DNA from: Lunularia cruciata
Lineage: Eukaryota; Streptophyta; Marchantiopsida; Lunulariales; Lunulariaceae
DNA: 64,000 nucleotides
Assembly (NCBI GenBank): GCA_948567375.1
Contig: OX419761.1
Span: 19,444,243 to 19,508,242 of the forward strand
Direction: 5' to 3'
The position numbers and the translations under genes were made by a program. Shown in pieces: positions 31,640 to 43,760 of this stretch (its first letter is position 1; the number at the start of each line of letters is the position of its first letter). The notes beneath the pieces are model-generated. The model did no database searches. It was not told the origin of the DNA and was given only the letters and a program-made list of their open reading frames with translations.

Positions 31640-32715
31640 TCATTTTCCAAAATGATTTCCACCTCCTCCTCGTCAATGTGCCTCTCCATGTTGTTCAAAG
31701 ATCGCTTGAACGAAGGCCGAGGGCCTCTAGGGAAACAAGTGCAACAGTTGGTAGATATGTGCCCAATACAACCACAATTGTAACAACGGCGTTGTTCTCC
31801 TTGATTCCCTTCTCCTCATGGGACTCCATCTCTTAGTTCTTCTACCCGTCCCCGCTCCCCTTGAAGTGGGCGTGCTCCTTGATCCCGAAATTGAAGGTTG
31901 CCCAATTCCATTGGTACTGGTCCACCCATGTGTGGCATTTCTGCCTGATAATGTTGAGGTGGAGCTACTCCTTCACCTCCACCTAATGCTCCTGCTATTC
32001 TTTGCGCACAAGCAATGGCTTCAAATACTGTGTGAGGATTTTGCACCATGACTTCTTGGCAAATCCGCTCTTTCAACCCTCGTTTGAAATTGTCAAGAGC
32101 GTCTGCTAGAATCATGTTGGTAATTGCAACTTGTAGATCCAGAAAAGCCTCCACATACTCTTGTACGCTATTCTTCTGTCGCAATCCCCATAGTTGGGTT
32201 CGAGCCATTTGCACAGAATCCACCAATTGGAAATTCTTCAACAGTCCTTCTTGCATTGCTGTCCATGTGACCTCCCTTCTCTCTACCAGTATGGATTGTT
32301 CCCAAGCATCATACCATGTGAGGGCTTTATCGGTCAAGTACCCACATGCAAACACGCCTACAACATGCTTTATGATCTTTGTTGAGAACAATCAGAAATA
32401 TCGATTCATTCTTGAGATTTAATTTTCCACTACTCCCATTGAACGCCGCCCCTTGTAAGGCTCGATGTTGCAGGTCTTCTTCATCCAGAGTAGCAATGTG
32501 GCTTCATCATTGATAGGGTTTGTAGGCACGGGTGCCTCTCCAAGTACTTCAGTCGCAGGTACTGGGTTTTGAGACGGCTCTTCTTCTTGCATGGCTTGAT
32601 CATTCCTGAGGATCTGCACTTGACTTTGTAATGTCTCCATGGTCATCTTAATCTCTCGAAATTCATTCAACATCCCTTGCATTCCTTGCACCAGCTCTTG
32701 CAATTGCGGATCCAT
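31640..32715 (-). pseudogene. Gag of element A
   Basis: Two frames: 32715-32419 (MDPQLQELVQGMQGMLNEF, a coiled coil, then a capsid start WMKKTCNIEPYKG) and 32391-31816 (capsid: KALTWYDAWEQ, VQEYVEAFLDL, FKRGLKERICQEV). A knuckle follows at about 31793-31744 (CYNCGCIGHISTNC). A frameshift near 32410 and a stop near 31816 separate them. Confidence 0.85.
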
Positions 32716-33304
32716 GGTTCCTACAACACTCGATTGCTAATGTCTACTTCAATACAGAGTCAATATAATCACTCTGGAAGGCGCATGAACTATTGAAACT
32801 ACCATTGGGACCTCAGAAGCTATCACTCGTTGATAATACTCCTCACCAAAATTCCTAACCATAAAATCTCTAAACATCACTTTCGGCCTCACTACATAAC
32901 GGATTTCTACTTGAGTGTTGAAAGGGAGAGGATTTGGGACATTCATATCCATTATATCATAACAAAATGTAGATTGTCAAATCCCACTCTCTGTCATCTA
33001 TCACCACAGGTAGAATCACCGGGTTTGGTGAATTCATCACTCTGTCCATGAATTCTGCACCAAAGTGATAAACTAGCGATACCCTCATCTACTCACACTG
33101 GATGTACATAACCTTGATGTGGAATGGGTTTGAGAATGGAAAGCTAGGTGCAGGAAATTGGCCTCCCAGTGCATCCATCCCATCCGCTCTCTAAAGTCCT
33201 TCCTAAGTCTAACAACTACTCTATGTTCTCCACCTCAAATTACTCAGTTTCAATAGTTCGTGCTATTCCAAGAGGGGTAATCCACTCTCTTGGACTAAAA
33301 CACT

Positions 33305-33317
33305 CGCTCTGATGCCA
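33305..33317 (-). other. Primer binding site of element A
   Basis: Minus-strand TGGCATCAGAGCG begins one base after the 5' LTR. It differs from the initiator Met tRNA complement (TGGTATCAGAGC) at one base. Confidence 0.85.
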
Positions 33318-33318
33318 T

Positions 33319-34056
33319 TGTAATACTCCAAGGACAAGAGAAGAGAGAAAACACAGATTGCATACTCAAACATTTGATGCCCCAGGGGAGCACCTTCTCT
33401 TTATTATATAGACAAAGAGTATCTCCTCCAAGGAAGCTCCACCAAAGGATTAGGGACACAAATAGATGACATGTTAGCAAGCTCCACCCTTGGATTACTT
33501 ACTTGGATGGGTGACATGTCTGGTATAGGTCCTATCTGGTTGGTCAAACAAGCTTTGACTAGAGGGAATCTTTTAGGAATCTTCCTATAGGAATCTTAGA
33601 ATCACGTGAGTAAGGTACCATTGGAAAGCTCTCAACAAGACAAAGCAAGGGGGAGTGAACGCCAACCAATCCTTTGTTGGGGGGGAATCTGCACATTTTT
33701 TAGGCCTAATTCATCCGTTTAGGCCTCTGAAATTGCCTTCAAAGATTTCAGGCATATTTTGGTTCCTACTCTATTAGTAGAAGTCCCCTTTTGGTGATAT
33801 CTCTTTCTGCTCTGTTTAGTCCATCATGTGTAACATCCTTCCAGACATTACCAAACCAATTCTCCACCTTTAAATCATATGTCTAGCTATTGGTTCTAAG
33901 GTTCTCAAGTATATTTTGGTTTTTGCCCTATTAGTAGAAGTACTCTTTTGGTGATACTTCTATTTGATCAATTTCAACCATCATGTATAATATCATTCTA
34001 GATGTTACCAAACCGAATTTCACATCTAGGTCATATGGCTAGCTCTTGGTATTACA
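33319..34056 (-). repeat. Element A 5' LTR
   Basis: 738 bp, TGTAATACTCC...GGTATTACA on the plus strand (the termini are mutually complementary enough to read the same way on both strands). Confidence 0.95.
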
Positions 34057-34061
34057 GCTAC

Positions 34062-34862
34062 CAGGATCACCAGGAATAGGATCAAATTGCCTCTCCTAGC
34101 CAAAACTATAAGTGTATAGGTAATAGTGTGTCAGTCACTAGGACAACAGGTGTGGATGGACCAATTGGCTAGGGCACTAGTCTAGGAACCAAAGATCTAG
34201 GGGTCAAACCTATTGCGCACAATCTAGCAAGATGGGCAAATTTTGCCAAACAATGACCAAGATCTACTCTAAACTAGCTAGCATCATGCCAGCAAGCTGG
34301 CTTGATGGCCCTTCTAGGCCTTTGTAGCCTCTCATAGCCCACAACCCTGTGCTTTTAAAGGCCAAAATTTAACCAAATGAGGCCTTTCTTCTTGCCACTT
34401 CAAACCCTCCTCCAAATCTGGAAAAACTCCTCCAAATCTGATGTAAACTCCACCAAAAATCTAACATAAAGTTGGCTGACTGCCAAATCCTCGGTAAACT
34501 CCCCACGCATGCCAAACTGAAATGCTAAGTTTTTCCAAATCACAAATTCATGAGGATAGGTTCCCAACTACACCTTCAATTTCTCTTTTTGAGCACAACT
34601 CGTAACAAATTGGTCCAACTTTCACCACCTGAGCTCAAAATCACAACCACTGCTCTAAAATTGCTTCTCTTTGCTCAAAATTTGGCCATTGCTTTTGCAC
34701 ACCATCTACCTCACTGCCAAATCTACATCAATCAACAAGCTTCTGCACACCATGGAAAATCTAAACTTTGATCAAGCTACCAACGATCCACCGAGCTTGG
34801 AGATACCATCAATACTTGTAGTACTTGCACCCGATTTCCCCCTGCCCTCACTTCTTTGATGT
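34062..34862 (-). repeat. Putative element D 5' LTR, main part
   Basis: Sequence next to the far copy of the gctac duplication. The minus strand has a promoter-like TTTAAAAG (about 34353-34360). No coding similarity. The LTR assignment rests on position upstream of the D primer-site-like sequence; no second copy is in the window. Confidence 0.4.
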
Positions 34863-35312
34863 AATCAGTTCATTTACACCACTTGAATCAACTCAACTTA
34901 TATTAGTACTTGATTTGTCACTTTATAAATTGCCAATAATTAGGCACTAATTATAGTCAAGCCACACCCACTCTAGCTAAGAGAATCCAAGTGATGCTCG
35001 CCGGCCTCTGTCCACCATAGCCAAGAACTCGAAGACTCAACATCAAAGAAGTGAGCTCCCTGGAGCTGCACTTCAAAATTATACCTCTTAGACTTGAGCT
35101 AGGTCTCAAACCCTAATGGTCCCACTGATGGCACACCCAAGGGTGCAAATGATGCAAAGTGACGGTGGGCCCCACCATGAAGTCAATGCTCTGAACACAA
35201 AATCTGACGGTCGGAAAGTAGTCTATGAGTAACTCCTAAAATACCTCTAACCACTATCACTGCAACTCCAATGTCCGAGCAATCTAAATGCGACACTACA
35301 AATGGCTTGACA
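34863..35312 (+). repeat. Family C repeat, 5'-truncated copy
   Basis: Matches family C from the ATCAGTTCATTTAC segment to its end (GGCTTGACA) and keeps the CCGGCCTCTGTCCACCATAGCC block and a TATA-like tttataaattg. The first 130-190 bp are missing. Confidence 0.85.
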
Positions 35313-37300
35313 ACTTCAGTTAGTCTCACGTTCCCTTAATGTTTTGCCCTTCATGTTCTTCATGTTTTTATCTCATCACTCTCTAGTTTTCCTCAACGAG
35401 CTTGTACTTCAGATTTATATCATTGTTTTAACTTTGATTTGTTCTCCATACTTCTCTATTAATCCACTTCTCTTTTAAGAAATGTCAGGTACTGTCCCAA
35501 TACCTTCCTGTCGTTTGCTCACAATTATACAAATCCTCCTTGCTAGTCTTTATTTGCATTGATGACTAGTCTCACTATCTTGTCCCGACACTTTTTCCTT
35601 CTGAATATTGTTATCCAAACGCTCTTTCCTTCCCTTCTCCAGAAATTTATGATACATTGAATTTGCGAGTTCCCGTATAATTTTCAGCTTCTTCGTTATT
35701 GCTTTGAATGACACTTTAGTGAACAACCGAGTTTGCGTTGGGACTCATGAGCTACCGCACATGAACTCGATACAAAGAATACTAATATTTGTTCGACTAC
35801 TTTGGCAATGCGTTTGACATTGATTAAATCGTACGTGTCTATGTGCAGGTTTACTATGATTGCCCTTCAGCTTCCTTCAGTTGTTCAGTGTTTTGAGATT
35901 CATGCAGTCTTAGCACATACTGCAATATATATTATATTCTGTCCTCTAATGGCTCCACTCTACATCCCCTATACATCCCCCGAGTGTTCTAGGAGTCATG
36001 TACTCATGGTGCATGGTGTGACATACTCTATCTTGCCTTCTAACGCTTCCCTCTGCCTCTCGCGCTCTCTCAACATCTTCTACTCTCATTCTCTAATACA
36101 CAGTCCTCTAACGTTCCTCTTAGACTCAACCAAGACACCATCTACTCTTTTCCCACTTCGCTCCACTCTCACTTAGTGCTCTACCGATGTTTGTCGGTTT
36201 AGTTTTATTTGTAACGTTCCGCTCATCAAGACACCATCTACTCCGCTCCCACTTTGCTCCACTCCACCCACTTCACTTAATGCTCTATCGATGTTTTATC
36301 TTCGCTCCGACTCAGTCGAGGCACCATGCACTCCTCTCCCATTTCGTTCCGCCCCACCCATCTTCCCCAATGCTCTTTCGTCTCTTTCATGGTACACGTC
36401 TCACCTTCATGATTTTAGCACGAGTTCCGATTTCAGATTACTTAATCTTTCAAGTCTTGCTTAACAATCTTCAATTAAATGTTCGTCTTTGATTAAATGT
36501 GATGGACTATTTCTATTTCTCTACATGCTTTGCTTAGTAATTATTTGATTACACCAGTAGAGAACTATTACATATAATAGGTCTCTACTGGTGAGGAGTA
36601 CATATGTCCTTATTGAAATTGTTAGATTCCCTTCATCTCTTTTATGCATTTACTATTTATTTAAATTAGTATATATCATGTTTCCATTTCATTTACACTT
36701 AATGAGTTCTCTCGTCTGAGGAATGGCTTTTGCTCTCATTTCCTCATATCCAACCAGTCCTGAATGTAAGTTAACGGTTGATGGCAAGTAAGATGAACTA
36801 GTATTGGGTAATCTAAACCATCGTTGTTTATAGGTTAATTTTCAATGGAAAGGAATGTAAGCTTGCTAAAACATCTCCAGTTAGTTACTGTTGGAATGAT
36901 TTGTTCTTTCTACTATGGCAGTTTTTGACTGAACGAGTGTTGAAGGTTGGATGATGTGTTCTCTCTCGTGTTGGCACTCTATTCAACCAGTGTTTAAAGC
37001 AGATTAACAATTAATGACAAGAAATTCGTGTTGGAAGGATTGTACATTTCTCGAACTTGTATATTTCAATGAGAGTAAATTAAGCGGTATCGGCAAAAAA
37101 TGCATACCTATTGTAACATCTCTAGTTGAGAGCTTTTTGGAAGGAGAGTACATCTTCTTAACATGGGTCCTTATATGTATGAGAGTAGATTAGTAGGTAA
37201 ATGGTAAGGTATACTTGCATTTTGTAACATATCTTGAGTTGAGTGGTAATGGTAAGGTATACTTGCATTCTGTAACATATCTTAAGTTGAGTGGCAATTG
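35313..37300. other. Unassigned DNA with a segment copied into the inverted repeat
   Basis: No protein similarity found. 36206-36370 is similar to 55806-55990 and, inverted, to 57240-57440 (CACCATGCACTCCTCTCCC, CGCTCCGACTCA). A 48-bp direct duplication lies at about 37200-37295. T-rich stretches with splice-like sites suggest intron or promoter sequence of a host gene, unproven. Confidence 0.45.
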
Positions 37301-38320
37301 AAATGAAATTTTTTGTATTTCATATAATAGGTACATATTACACACTTTGGTGGACTTCCTATTCGGATGGTCTTTCAGCCAAAGTGCAAGCTAGTCCATT
37401 TGCTCCTCCTTGTAGATTTGCCTTTCTAACCTTTGAGATTACAACTTTCAGTTCATGGAGATTTGTCTTTAGTTCTTTTCCTTTGCATTCCTCCTTTAAC
37501 ATCCCATAAACTGGTCTTGCACTTCCTCCAATTGCTAAATAATCTCCAACTTTGATTCCTCCAAGTGTTGATTCCTTATCCTTAACTCCTCTTGCATTTG
37601 GCCACTCTTTGCTTCCTTCTCCATTTCCTTTTTCAATTCAGTCCCCTGATGTTCAAGCTGCATGGCAACCTCCTTACAATACTTGGCCATCTACAAGTCC
37701 AAGGTCAAGATCTTGACCTTGCATTCTCTAATTTGCTCCAAAGCTCACCACTTCTTTGTCTCATGCTCATAGTTGGTCTTCATACCCAAGTTGCATCTCC
37801 TTCTTCTCCATTCCTAACTCACCCAGGTCTCTTTTCATTTGCCCCAATTCCTTCTCCTCCTCCTTTTGACTCACAACAAAGGTGATATTTTGTTTTGTTA
37901 CCTCAAGGATGTACTTTGTTAGCATGTTCACCTTCTTTGTCTCCTCCTTGTACAAGCTTTGTGCATTGACATAGTCCTCCTTTGTATTATCTTCTTTGGC
38001 TTTCTTGGTGTAGAGCTCTTTATGCATACCATACACTAGGTTTGTGTAGTCCACAATCATGGCATTCTCTTCCTAGTAATTGTGGGAGAATAAGCTCCTT
38101 CAGCTATAGTACCATCCCCACCAAATAAATTACAAAATGACTTTCTCCTTTGTTTCCAATGTAGTTCCTTGAGTTACCTTTCCCTCATCTTTGGCTGGTT
38201 CCTCTAGAGAAGACCTTCAACTTCTTCTTGTTAAGAACTTTGGCCTCAATGTTGACTGATTCTTCCCTTTGTTCTTTGAGTAGAGGTTTTGGTTTTGGTT
38301 GTTTCTACTCCTCTACATAC
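37301..38320 (-). pseudogene. Decayed coiled-coil ORF (minus strand)
   Basis: The clearest part is 38060-37767 (97 codons): heptad-like, Lys/Glu-rich (YTKKAKEDNTKEDYVNAQSL, EEEKELGQMKRDLGELG). Flanking minus-strand frames are of the same composition but broken. I do not recognise a family; such coiled-coil ORFs occur in plant transposons. Confidence 0.35.
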
Positions 38321-38591
38321 ACTTCTCACTACACTCTAGGGTCTTGAGGACTAGGTGATGCTCCAAGATGATGAGAGGTTTCTCTTTCATCTTTTGTTCA
38401 ATTTGCCCACTTGGTTCTGGATTTGAGGCCAATTGTGCATCTTTGTATTGCTTGCCTTTACCCAAATCAACTACTAATCCTTGCAAAGTAAATGACCTTT
38501 CTTCCTCTTCCTTAAAGGTGGTCGTTGCTCTTGATGGTCTTTCATTGGGTCCCAATACATTTCTTCAATTATCCTCACTCCAATTGAGTGA

Positions 38592-38801
<210 letters not shown>

Positions 38802-39660
38802 TTCAAAGTCATTTAACTCCTAGTCCTAGAGCAAGAAACCCAAGTGCCTGCTTTGGATCTTCCTCATGGGTTTTTGCATGAATCTTATCTTGTCTCTCCA
38901 AGAAAGCTTTGGGAAAGGCAAATGCAGGTTGGCTTGAAAATATGAAAGATTTCAGAAACTACAAAGACTTAGAGAATTCTAGCTATACTCAAGGCCAAAG
39001 ATAAATCTGCTCTATGAAAAAAGAAATCGGCCAATATCCACTTTGTTTTATATGGAAAGTCTTTAGTCATTCTTTAGTCATTTGGTGGTTGGGCACTCCT
39101 TCTCTGCACATGTCATGCATTTTGTGCGAGGTACCCATCCACACATGTAAAATATTCTCCAAAAAATCTTTATCACACAATGATCTTTTTCATTTGAGGC
39201 CTTCACTATCTTCCTTGAATGCAAACCTTCATTCTTGAATGCAAAATGCTCTTTGGTGGAAGTTCTTTAGCTATGTGGTAGCATATCTGCATATGTGTAT
39301 GGCCCTTGGGTGTGGCCATGTTTGGGCCAAGTTCTTCTTGTACGATCATCTCTAGGCCTAAGTTACTAGCCTCTGATTTTGCATTTTTCCTTCATAATGC
39401 CTTTGGCTTTAGGCCATTGCCACTATTAACTTTGCATTTATAGACACAACTCCAAAGGACACTTCAACTAAGAGACTTTTCTTCCTAAAAATTAATTTAT
39501 GTTGTTGTATCTTTATAAAAAAGAATGAAATTAATAAAAATAAAAATCTTGGTGGAAATGTGTGCATCACATACACCATTCCTCAAATGTAAGCATCCTC
39601 GCAAACACAATGTCAACTCTCTCCCTCGGCTTGGGGTCAAGCATAATATTTCCTTCATGC
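38802..39660. other. Unassigned DNA
   Basis: No recognised gene. Small ORFs on both strands have no similarity that I can see. Confidence 0.35.
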
Positions 39661-39672
39661 CAGCTATTCACC

Positions 39673-39930
39673 TTAGGGATGGACAATATCAACAAGTTGC
39701 AAAGACCTATTGCTATTAATTGTCTCTACCTTGTGTATTATCATCCAGGTGAGGTGCAACTTCATGAGAAAGAACTTGCGTCGGCTATCATATAGTAGCA
39801 CTAGCTCTCCTTTAGCTACTTGCGCTTGTTTGATCTTCTTGTTGTGATATTCCTCCCTTTGTAGTTGACTTGCCTTTGTGTATTTGTGGGAGTCATCCCT
39901 TTTAGTTTCCAAGAATATCAGTTGCTGCAT
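39673..39930 (-). pseudogene. Gypsy integrase C-terminal fragment
   Basis: 85 codons on the minus strand: QLQREEYHNKKIKQAQVAKGELVLLYDSR in type (given in part: KGELVLLYDSRRKF), then a W-x(2)-HKV-type end and SLQLVDI. This is the GPF-type module that closes OTA-lineage integrases. No LTR is recognised beside it. Confidence 0.65.
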
Positions 39931-40299
39931 CCAAATGGCCTGAATCTCTTCTTTCTACGTTTGTTCCTTAGAGAGAATTTGATAGTATTGGCACTTCAAA
40001 TTCCACAGGTTAGATTGCGTGTAATCCATACATACAACAAGAAGTATGTGTATGCTTAATTGTGATTTCTTGGTGGTGTGGTAGGCACACAAGACTACCG
40101 AGCAGTTTAGTATCTCAATCATATGTGGAATTGAAGGTTACCTTATTTAGAATTTTACACAAAAGTACATTTGCTTTCTTCGTCATGCTATTTTTGGTTT
40201 GTAAGATGTGGTCATCCTATACTTGATCTGAAGATCAAATCAGATCAAATACTTGTGAGGGATTCCACCAAGTTAGGTAGGAAGTGCACTCTTGTAGAT

Positions 40300-40405
40300 A
40301 TTCAATCTTTCAATCTATCTATTAATATTAAGCAAATACTTATAACCAAAAATTTACATGTAATTCACCAGTAGTGAGTGGAGTAAGTTCTGTTGGAATA
40401 TATAT
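40300..40405 (+). repeat. Inverted partner of 3281-3380
   Basis: CTATTAATATTAAGCAAAT...CCAGTAGTGAGTGGAG...TGTTGGAAT, the reverse complement of the repeat at 3281-3380. Confidence 0.75.
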
Positions 40406-40506
40406 TGAGACTTACTATTACCACCACACTTTTTGCTGTTTCCTCCACAACACCTGTAAACTAATCGACCTCAAACTAATCTTAAACTAATGCCACTGCC
40501 GGAGTA

Positions 40507-40757
40507 TGGGGTTAAATGTAGTGAAAATAGCAAAAAGTGTGGTGTAAATAGTATTTCTTAATTATTGGTGAATTTGTACTGAAGCTCCAAACCTGGGGTT
40601 AAATGTAGTGAAAATAGCAAAAAAGTGTGGTGTAAATAGCATTCTCTAATTATTGGTGAATTTGTACTGAAGCTCCAAACCTGGTTCAGATAATAGAGTT
40701 TTTAAAATCTCTATAGACTGGTTTAGAGAATAGAGTTTTTTAAATCTCTATAGACGC
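40507..40757. repeat. Two adjacent tandem duplications
   Basis: An 87-88-bp unit (GGGGTTAAATGTAGTG...GCTCCAAACCT) occurs twice (about 40508-40594, 40595-40682). A 37-bp unit (TAGAGTTTTTAAAATCTCTATAGAC) then occurs twice up to 40757. Confidence 0.85.
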
Positions 40758-40984
40758 CAAGCCCATGATAACCATGGATATCTTGTTCTCCGTGCAAACC
40801 TGAATCACAATTAGATTCTATTTTCTAGAATTATACACTCACCTGTATCTCGTCCATCCACTCCGACTTGATAATTCCTAATTTGGACTGGGAAGAATTA
40901 TCTTAGAGAACATGAGGTAGCAAGAGGGTATTAATATGAGAAAAATGAGGCAGCTCTTTCTTTGCAAAACTGAGCACAATAAGA

Positions 40985-41100
40985 TTCGATTTTTTAGAAG
41001 ACACACATAGGACACATGAAGAATGGGAAGACCCCATCAAGCCAAGGGAGAGACAAATTCTAGAAATTCTAGAATGGGGCTAGGCCCCATTCTAGATTTC
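40985..41100 (-). mobile_element. LINE 3' end fragment (minus strand)
   Basis: GGGAAGACCCCATCA...GGGAGAGACAAA...AATGGGGCTAGGCCCCATT resembles the reverse complement of the LINE tail at 61010-61090. It contains a perfect 12-bp-arm palindrome with a TAG loop (41069-41095). A 5'-truncated LINE copy is the simplest reading. Confidence 0.6.
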
Positions 41101-42599
41101 CATTTCATTTTTTAGAATTACATATTAACCTGTATCTCGCGCAATCCGATTTGGAAATTTCTAATTGCTTTGGCAATAATAATCTTAGAGAACATGATGT
41201 AGCGAGATGGTCTTAATATGAGAAAAATGAGGCAGCTCTTTCTAATCGTAAATGGAGAGGAAGATGTGCAAGTCGTCCTGGTTGGATTGATACTGCGGTA
41301 GTGTGGTATATGGCGGATGGCTTGAACCGCCTTAGAACAAAAGGGGGTGTCCGCAAAAATTTTACCGCTTCAAAACATCCTTTCAGTTGAGGTCTATTGA
41401 AGGTTTATGTGGCAATAGGTGCTGGTCTTTTTGGCAGTAAAAGTGCCATCCACTACTCCACTTAGCTTTCACACATCCCATTCTAGACAATGGTGGGTAA
41501 ACAAGTCGACAAAACACCTTCAATCACTCCATACTTAAATGGTTTTTGGAGCAAGAGCACCTCTAGTAACAGTTCCACGGGGTTTTGGCGACATCAAACA
41601 TCACATTCAATATGCAACCATGCGACAACTCTTGAAATAGCTCCATTGCAGCAAAATTGAGAACTAGCATTAATATTGTATACAAGATCATATTGGTGTC
41701 GAATGCTCCAATGCTATATTAAGGATGAAAAGTAGAAACAGCGTTTCACATCATTATAATGTTAAGAGTATTGGACATAAACACCATGACGCTGAAAATA
41801 GGGAATCACTAGACGCCCCAGGAGCGAGTGTTGAAGACTGGGATTAACCACCGCATGCTCTATGTCAGCATGAGCCCCCCGACACTACAACACACAAGAA
41901 CATGGTTGAAGGAAGATTTGTACTATCTGGGTATTTTGGGTGCAGGGAAGTATGTAGAAAAGAATATACAGAGGAAGGCTGCAAAAAAATTGAGCATGCG
42001 CGAATGAGCGAATGAGCGAACGTAAGATAGACTCCTGGTAACACCAGTCTTCTCCAACAACAATTACATCTATGAAATGTTTCAACAAGCAGAACACATG
42101 ATATACTAGCCTCTGTATCATCATCATCGCAATGAAGAGTTGATTCAAGTACTACGTGGATCTATCTGTCGATTGTACTGCCATAGTCTCCAGAAATAGG
42201 GACGATAACGTCTTCAAAAGGTTGCGTATTGGTGCAACGAGGAATTGTGCAATCCCTGACTTCCAAACTATATCTAAACTTCAGGATGTCACTTATGACT
42301 TTCAAAGGAAGTCCACTCCTGACTATTTGACACTTTCAGGAGAGTGATCAGAACTGGGAGGCAGATTCAGGCCGAGAAGTTTTCACTCACATCACGAGAT
42401 CGAAGATCAACTCCTGGAAAGTACAGTGACTCAAACACCGTCCTTAATTTTGCAAACCTCGGAGAATATGCAAGTTCGCATCATTTGATGAAAACCTGCA
42501 GAGGAACAGCCGGTATCCGGTATCCAGTACTTCGCGAATTAGCTGCCTTCGCACCTCCTAAGTTTGTCCAAGATAAAAGCCATGTCATTTTGATGATGA
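41101..42599. other. Unassigned DNA downstream of mL43
   Basis: Higher GC than the flanks in places. No gene recognised on either strand. It follows the mL43 stop codon and may contain its 3' UTR and terminator. Confidence 0.35.
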
Positions 42600-43408
42600 T
42601 CAAAACTTGATATCTGGTGTCCATGTTCCTTGCACACTAGGGCAGAATGTGACATGTCTCGTTTTCAATTTCACAACCTTCCGCCCCGTCGAATTCCGTA
42701 AACGCATTGCTTGCAAGGCAACTTCTTGACTGTCAAAATTCTTCACGTCCACTACTCTCTCATTCTTATTCGCTGCAAGCAGAATGCCACTCGCCGGAAA
42801 TCAAATACTTCAGCCACATAACAATCATATATCTTCAAAAACGCAAGAATACACAGCTCCACAAATGCTGCATAGAAATTGTTTCAGCAATTTTCGAGCA
42901 TACAATTCTATAAATTCTGAGTACGTAAGCTAAGGTGACCATCCAAGCTTAAGAAGAGTGAATGTTAAAGAAAGACCCTCCTGGTTGAGTGCTGTCAACG
43001 TACCGAAAAATCCTTTAAGATGAGGATGCCTCCCACGGTTTAGCTCAGTTATGACTTCCAGCTGCGGATTATCGGCCTTGAACTTCGGCAGAACAGATTC
43101 TACAAATTCTCTGTACAAAGTGCAGGTGACTAATTATTACAAAGAGCAGAAGCAGGCGCGTAAAGATCCAGTCCCTTGACAGAAATTGCTGCACCAACCT
43201 AATTACGAGGATCAATCCGGCCTAGAAAGCAGAGGTACGCCAAAAGCAGGTCTGAAAGAGCATAATTCAGAATCCTTTACAGCTGAGTTCCAACAAATCG
43301 ACAGAAGCAGCGGGATCGATCATCCTACCTCGCTCCTCGACTGCTACCAGAATGATCGCACAGATACAGCACCAGTTTTTTGAGCTGCCACACTCCTCTG
43401 ACCGCCAT
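42600..43408 (-). CDS. Mitochondrial large-subunit ribosomal protein mL43 (L51/S25/CI-B8 domain), intact, three exons
   Basis: Exon 1 is 43408-43329, exon 2 43110-43004, exon 3 42772-42600; total 360 nt, 119 codons plus TGA, the usual length of the plant protein. Introns of 218 and 231 bp have GT/AG borders (GTAGGA...TACAG, GTACGT...TGCAG), and phases agree. The protein starts MAVRGVWQLKKLVLYLCDH and contains VLPKFKADNPQLEVITEL, RGRHPHLKGFF, GRKVVKLKTRHVT and PSVQGTWTPDIKF at the end, all conserved in plant mL43. It is nuclear-encoded, imported into mitochondria and is part of the large ribosomal subunit (thioredoxin-like fold). No separate long presequence is seen. This is the only intact host gene in the window. 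Exon 1 with part of intron 1 was copied into the inverted repeat at 55998-57245. Confidence 0.93.
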
Positions 43409-43760
43409 CTCCTGATACTCTATTTATCAATGTAATTGACTGCTGGTCACGTTTGAATCTTCAACTCAGATGTAGTGAATTCTGACATAAGTTAGCGAAT
43501 ACTAAAATCTTGAATTCCCGACTCGAAAAATGATCCAGATTATCCTATCTTACATGCTGACCTCTGTGCATAAATTGGACAAGACCTCTCCTTCATTCCC
43601 AAACGCAAACCTCTTGTCTAATCTCCAAATCCACGAGTGTAGGTCACTGTCTAGCAGAGTAAAGCCACGATTCCCCTAGACAATCTTGATCGAATCCAAC
43701 ACACAAACCCTAGCACCGGAAACGTTTGCCGGTGCTACGAATGAGGTTTTACGAATCCAG
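43409..43760. promoter_or_regulatory. Probable mL43 promoter and 5' UTR region
   Basis: Upstream of the mL43 ATG, less AT-rich than the following 1.7 kb. It contains aaaccctagc (43696-43717), a telo-box-like motif common in promoters of plant ribosomal-protein genes. A short perfect inverted repeat (caccggaaacgtttgccggtg) follows. Confidence 0.45.

Larger units (their letters stand above)
27750..34056 (-). mobile_element. Element A: chromovirus-type Ty3/gypsy retrotransposon (minus strand)
   Basis: 6307 bp with LTRs of 737 and 738 bp (TGTAATACTCC...GGTATTACA) and a perfect 5-bp duplication gctac (27745-27749, 34057-34061). On the minus strand: primer site for initiator Met tRNA, gag with a CCHC knuckle, protease, RT, RNase H, integrase and a C-terminal chromodomain. 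LTR divergence is roughly 5-7% by eye, mostly transitions. The integrase core carries an internal deletion and most frames have stops, so it cannot move by itself. Confidence 0.95.
4291..34862 (-). mobile_element. Element D: decayed Ty3/gypsy retrotransposon with DNA methyltransferase and PHD domains, split into five blocks
   Basis: Five blocks (4291-7893, 8583-8640, 15699-17845, 25644-27749, 34057-34862) join into one minus-strand element once four younger insertions are removed. Two insertions are bounded by clear duplications (gctc; gacc) and one by gctac. Reading frames run across the junctions: removing one gctc copy joins ...GMAE to QHKM in frame. Order on the minus strand: LTR remnant, primer-site-like sequence, gag with two CCHC knuckles, aspartic protease, DNMT, reverse transcriptase, RNase H, integrase, PHD finger. 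Total D sequence is about 8.7 kb. A 3' LTR is not recognised; the left end abuts a family C fragment. Many stops, several consistent with C-to-T change, show an inactive element. Confidence 0.85.
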
